Assembly (NCBI GenBank): GCA_021794705.1
Contig: JAJYQH010000011.1
Location: 1 to 7,165, forward strand
Reading direction: 5' to 3'
DNA length: 7,165 nt
From: Actinomycetes bacterium
GTDB lineage: Bacteria > Actinomycetota > Actinomycetes > Propionibacteriales > Propionibacteriaceae
Below the pieces are notes generated by a model, which was not told where the DNA came from, made no database searches, and saw nothing but the letters and a program-made list of their open reading frames with translations. How positions within the stretch are numbered: position 1 is the stretch's first letter; each line of letters begins with the position of its first letter. Positions 6,272 through 7,165 of the stretch are shown one piece after another. Position numbers and translations under genes: made by a program.

Positions 6272-6624
6272 TCAGATCCTGACGAAGACGGTGGTGGAGT
6301 CCTCAAGCACCTCAGTCGCGTGCCCTGGTCCCGTGGTGTCCTCCAACAGACTCGGGACCGCGGGATTGAGTTCGACCGTTTCACCACTCGCGGTGAGGCG
6401 AGCTCTGCCGGTCATCACGAACAACCACTGGCGCGCGGGAGCCGGATGCGCGTCGTCGTGCCAGCCTGCGGGGAAATGGGCCACGATCGCCGCGGAGGCG
6501 GCGATCGGTGCGGAGACTCGACGGGCGGTGCAGGCGGGGCGAAGTCGCGAGACTCCAAGTCCATCTCGAGGTGCTCGATATGCGACTGGCCGTCGTGGCC
6601 GGTGTAGACCCGCACGTACTTCAA
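6272..6624 (-). pseudogene. Small cupin-domain protein gene with a frameshift
   Basis: Two minus-strand frames join into one cupin. The first reads KYVRVYTGHDGQSHIEHLEM and on to FAPPAPPVE, ending near 6517. The second reads APIAASAAIVAHFPAGWHDD, then HPAPARQWLFVMTGRARL, LLEDTTGPGHATEV and ends TTVFVRI at the TGA at 6272. One missing base between about 6514 and 6519 restores a 117-residue protein. The motifs FAPPAPP, AGWH-HPAPARQ and LLEDTTGPGH match short single-domain cupins found widely in bacteria; the usual metal-ligand glutamate of cupin motif 1 appears as Gln (ARQW), and its substrate is unknown. TTG at 6624 is the preferred start: it gives MKYVRVYTG and sits seven bases after a good -10 hexamer. 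The gene lies between an IS21 relic and an IS5-like relic. A sequencing deletion is possible. Confidence 0.7.
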
Positions 6625-6631
6625 GTCCTTG

Positions 6632-6660
6632 AAAGTAGGGACCCGGGACGGTGCGCGCAA
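6632..6660 (-). promoter_or_regulatory. Promoter of the cupin gene
   Basis: On the minus strand TTGCGC (6660-6655) and TACTTT (6637-6632) are separated by exactly 17 bases. TACTTT fits TANNNT and ends seven bases before the TTG start at 6624, so the transcript would be leaderless. The -35 hexamer matches the consensus only in its TTG. Confidence 0.5.
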
Positions 6661-6715
6661 GGGTGATAGCCCCTTCCTCTTCTGCAGCTGACGTGACGGC
6701 ATTGCGGGTGACCGC

Positions 6716-6961
6716 TCATGCGGCGTTCCGAGCGTGCCCCGGAGGGGCCTCGTGCCGCCACGCGGCTCGACGCAACCTGGCCGATCGCGCCCCGTCCTGG
6801 CTCAGGTGCCGCAGGGTCGTCGCGATGCAAGCGACCTGGAGCCAGCCGGTCGCCGAGGCGGTGGCGTTCTCGAAGGACTTGGCGAGCCTGCGGCTGCGGC
6901 TGAGCCGGCCGTGGGCCACCTCGACGCGCCACGCGTGCAGGATGGGACGAAAGACCTGCTG
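6716..6961 (-). pseudogene. IS5-like transposase, C-terminal fragment
   Basis: The minus-strand frame reads QQVFRPILHAWRVEVAHGRL, then SRSRRLAKSFENATASATGW and LQVACIATTLRHL, before a TGA at 6716. The pattern W-R-V-E followed by RRLAKSFE and a hydrophobic helix is the C-terminal end of DDE transposases of the IS5 superfamily, where the glutamate of WRVE (codon at 6920-6922) is the third catalytic acid. The two catalytic aspartates and everything before them are absent; upstream of about 6961 the frame stays open to 7021 but no longer resembles a transposase. Terminal inverted repeats were not identified. The fragment cannot be active. Assignment below the superfamily is not possible by eye. 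Confidence 0.62.
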
Positions 6962-7129
6962 CTTGTCGTCCCGCGGTGTTACAGCACTTGTAACGTCGGG
7001 GAGAAGGAGACTGCTGCACATTCAGGTGTCAGGTCGGGTGAGGTCGCCTTGTCGCTCCGGGAGCAGCTGTGGTTTCGGACCCTCATGGTCTGCGCGGCTA
7101 GCGGCCGCGTGGGATGGAACCGCCGCGGG
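6962..7129. other. Intergenic stretch without recognisable gene
   Basis: No frame on either strand carries a recognisable protein, and no tRNA-like or strong hairpin structure is seen. It probably contains the lost upstream part or the edge of the IS5-like relic and the 3' flank of the gene that may end at 7130. Confidence 0.4.
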
Positions 7130-7165
7130 TCAGCGCTTGACCTCGACCGGCGCAGGCTCGTGGAC
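7130..7165 (-). CDS. Possible 3' end of a minus-strand gene
   Basis: Eleven codons plus a TGA read VHEPAPVEVKR on the minus strand, with ten of eleven codons ending in G or C. This is what the tail of a resident high-GC gene would look like, but the stretch is far too short to identify or to exclude chance. If real, the gene continues to the right of the window. Confidence 0.25.
   Translation of the reverse strand, partial: VHEPAPVEVKR

Noticed and set aside
6659..6675. AAGGG...CCCTT palindrome between the cupin gene and the IS5-like stub as a terminator or IS end
   Set aside because: A five-base stem is weak, no matching inverted copy was found to the right, and it overlaps the predicted cupin promoter.
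5182..7165. Genomic island with defined attachment sites
   Set aside because: I looked for a direct copy of the tRNA 3' half in the remaining sequence and for an integrase and saw neither, so only an eroded variable region is claimed.
1..7165. CRISPR array, toxin-antitoxin pair, retron or other defence system
   Set aside because: No regularly spaced repeats, reverse transcriptase or paired small regulatory genes are visible on either strand.

Overview
The window comes from a high-GC Gram-positive chromosome, most likely an actinobacterium and plausibly of the Propionibacteriaceae type. The reasons are the strong G/C third-position bias, the dgt-dnaG neighbourhood (also adjacent in Mycobacterium tuberculosis), frequent GTG/TTG starts and starts that appear leaderless. 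The genus cannot be fixed by reading alone.

The left two thirds (1-5257) is an intact, tightly packed core region. It runs: the 3' end of dgt (dGTPase family), a convergent fetB-type ABC permease, a divergent small PGPGW membrane protein, a complete dnaG primase, a divergent RpoD-like sigma factor, an unrecognised 183-residue protein and tRNA-Asn(GTT). dgt, dnaG and the sigma factor serve nucleotide-pool control, replication priming and transcription. The dnaG-sigma adjacency recalls the rpsU-dnaG-rpoD macromolecular synthesis operon, but this sigma factor is strongly altered at the residues that read and melt the -10 element.

The right third (5258-7165) changes character immediately after the tRNA 3' end. 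It is looser and looks like a graveyard. In order it holds: a DUF6882-like gene (+) broken by a one-base frameshift, terminal repeats and the IstB tail of an IS21-family element (-), a small cupin gene (-) also broken by a one-base frameshift, the C-terminal tail of an IS5-like transposase (-), and perhaps the last codons of a further minus-strand gene at the right edge. This fits a decayed, repeatedly invaded variable region beside a tRNA gene. No integrase and no second copy of the tRNA end in direct orientation are visible.

Several genes (the PGPGW gene, dnaG, the 183-residue protein gene and the cupin gene) have a -10-like hexamer six or seven bases before the start codon, so leaderless transcription may be common here. 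I found no convincing new multi-gene system. The most interesting items are the divergent sigma factor next to dnaG and the tRNA-flanking relic region.
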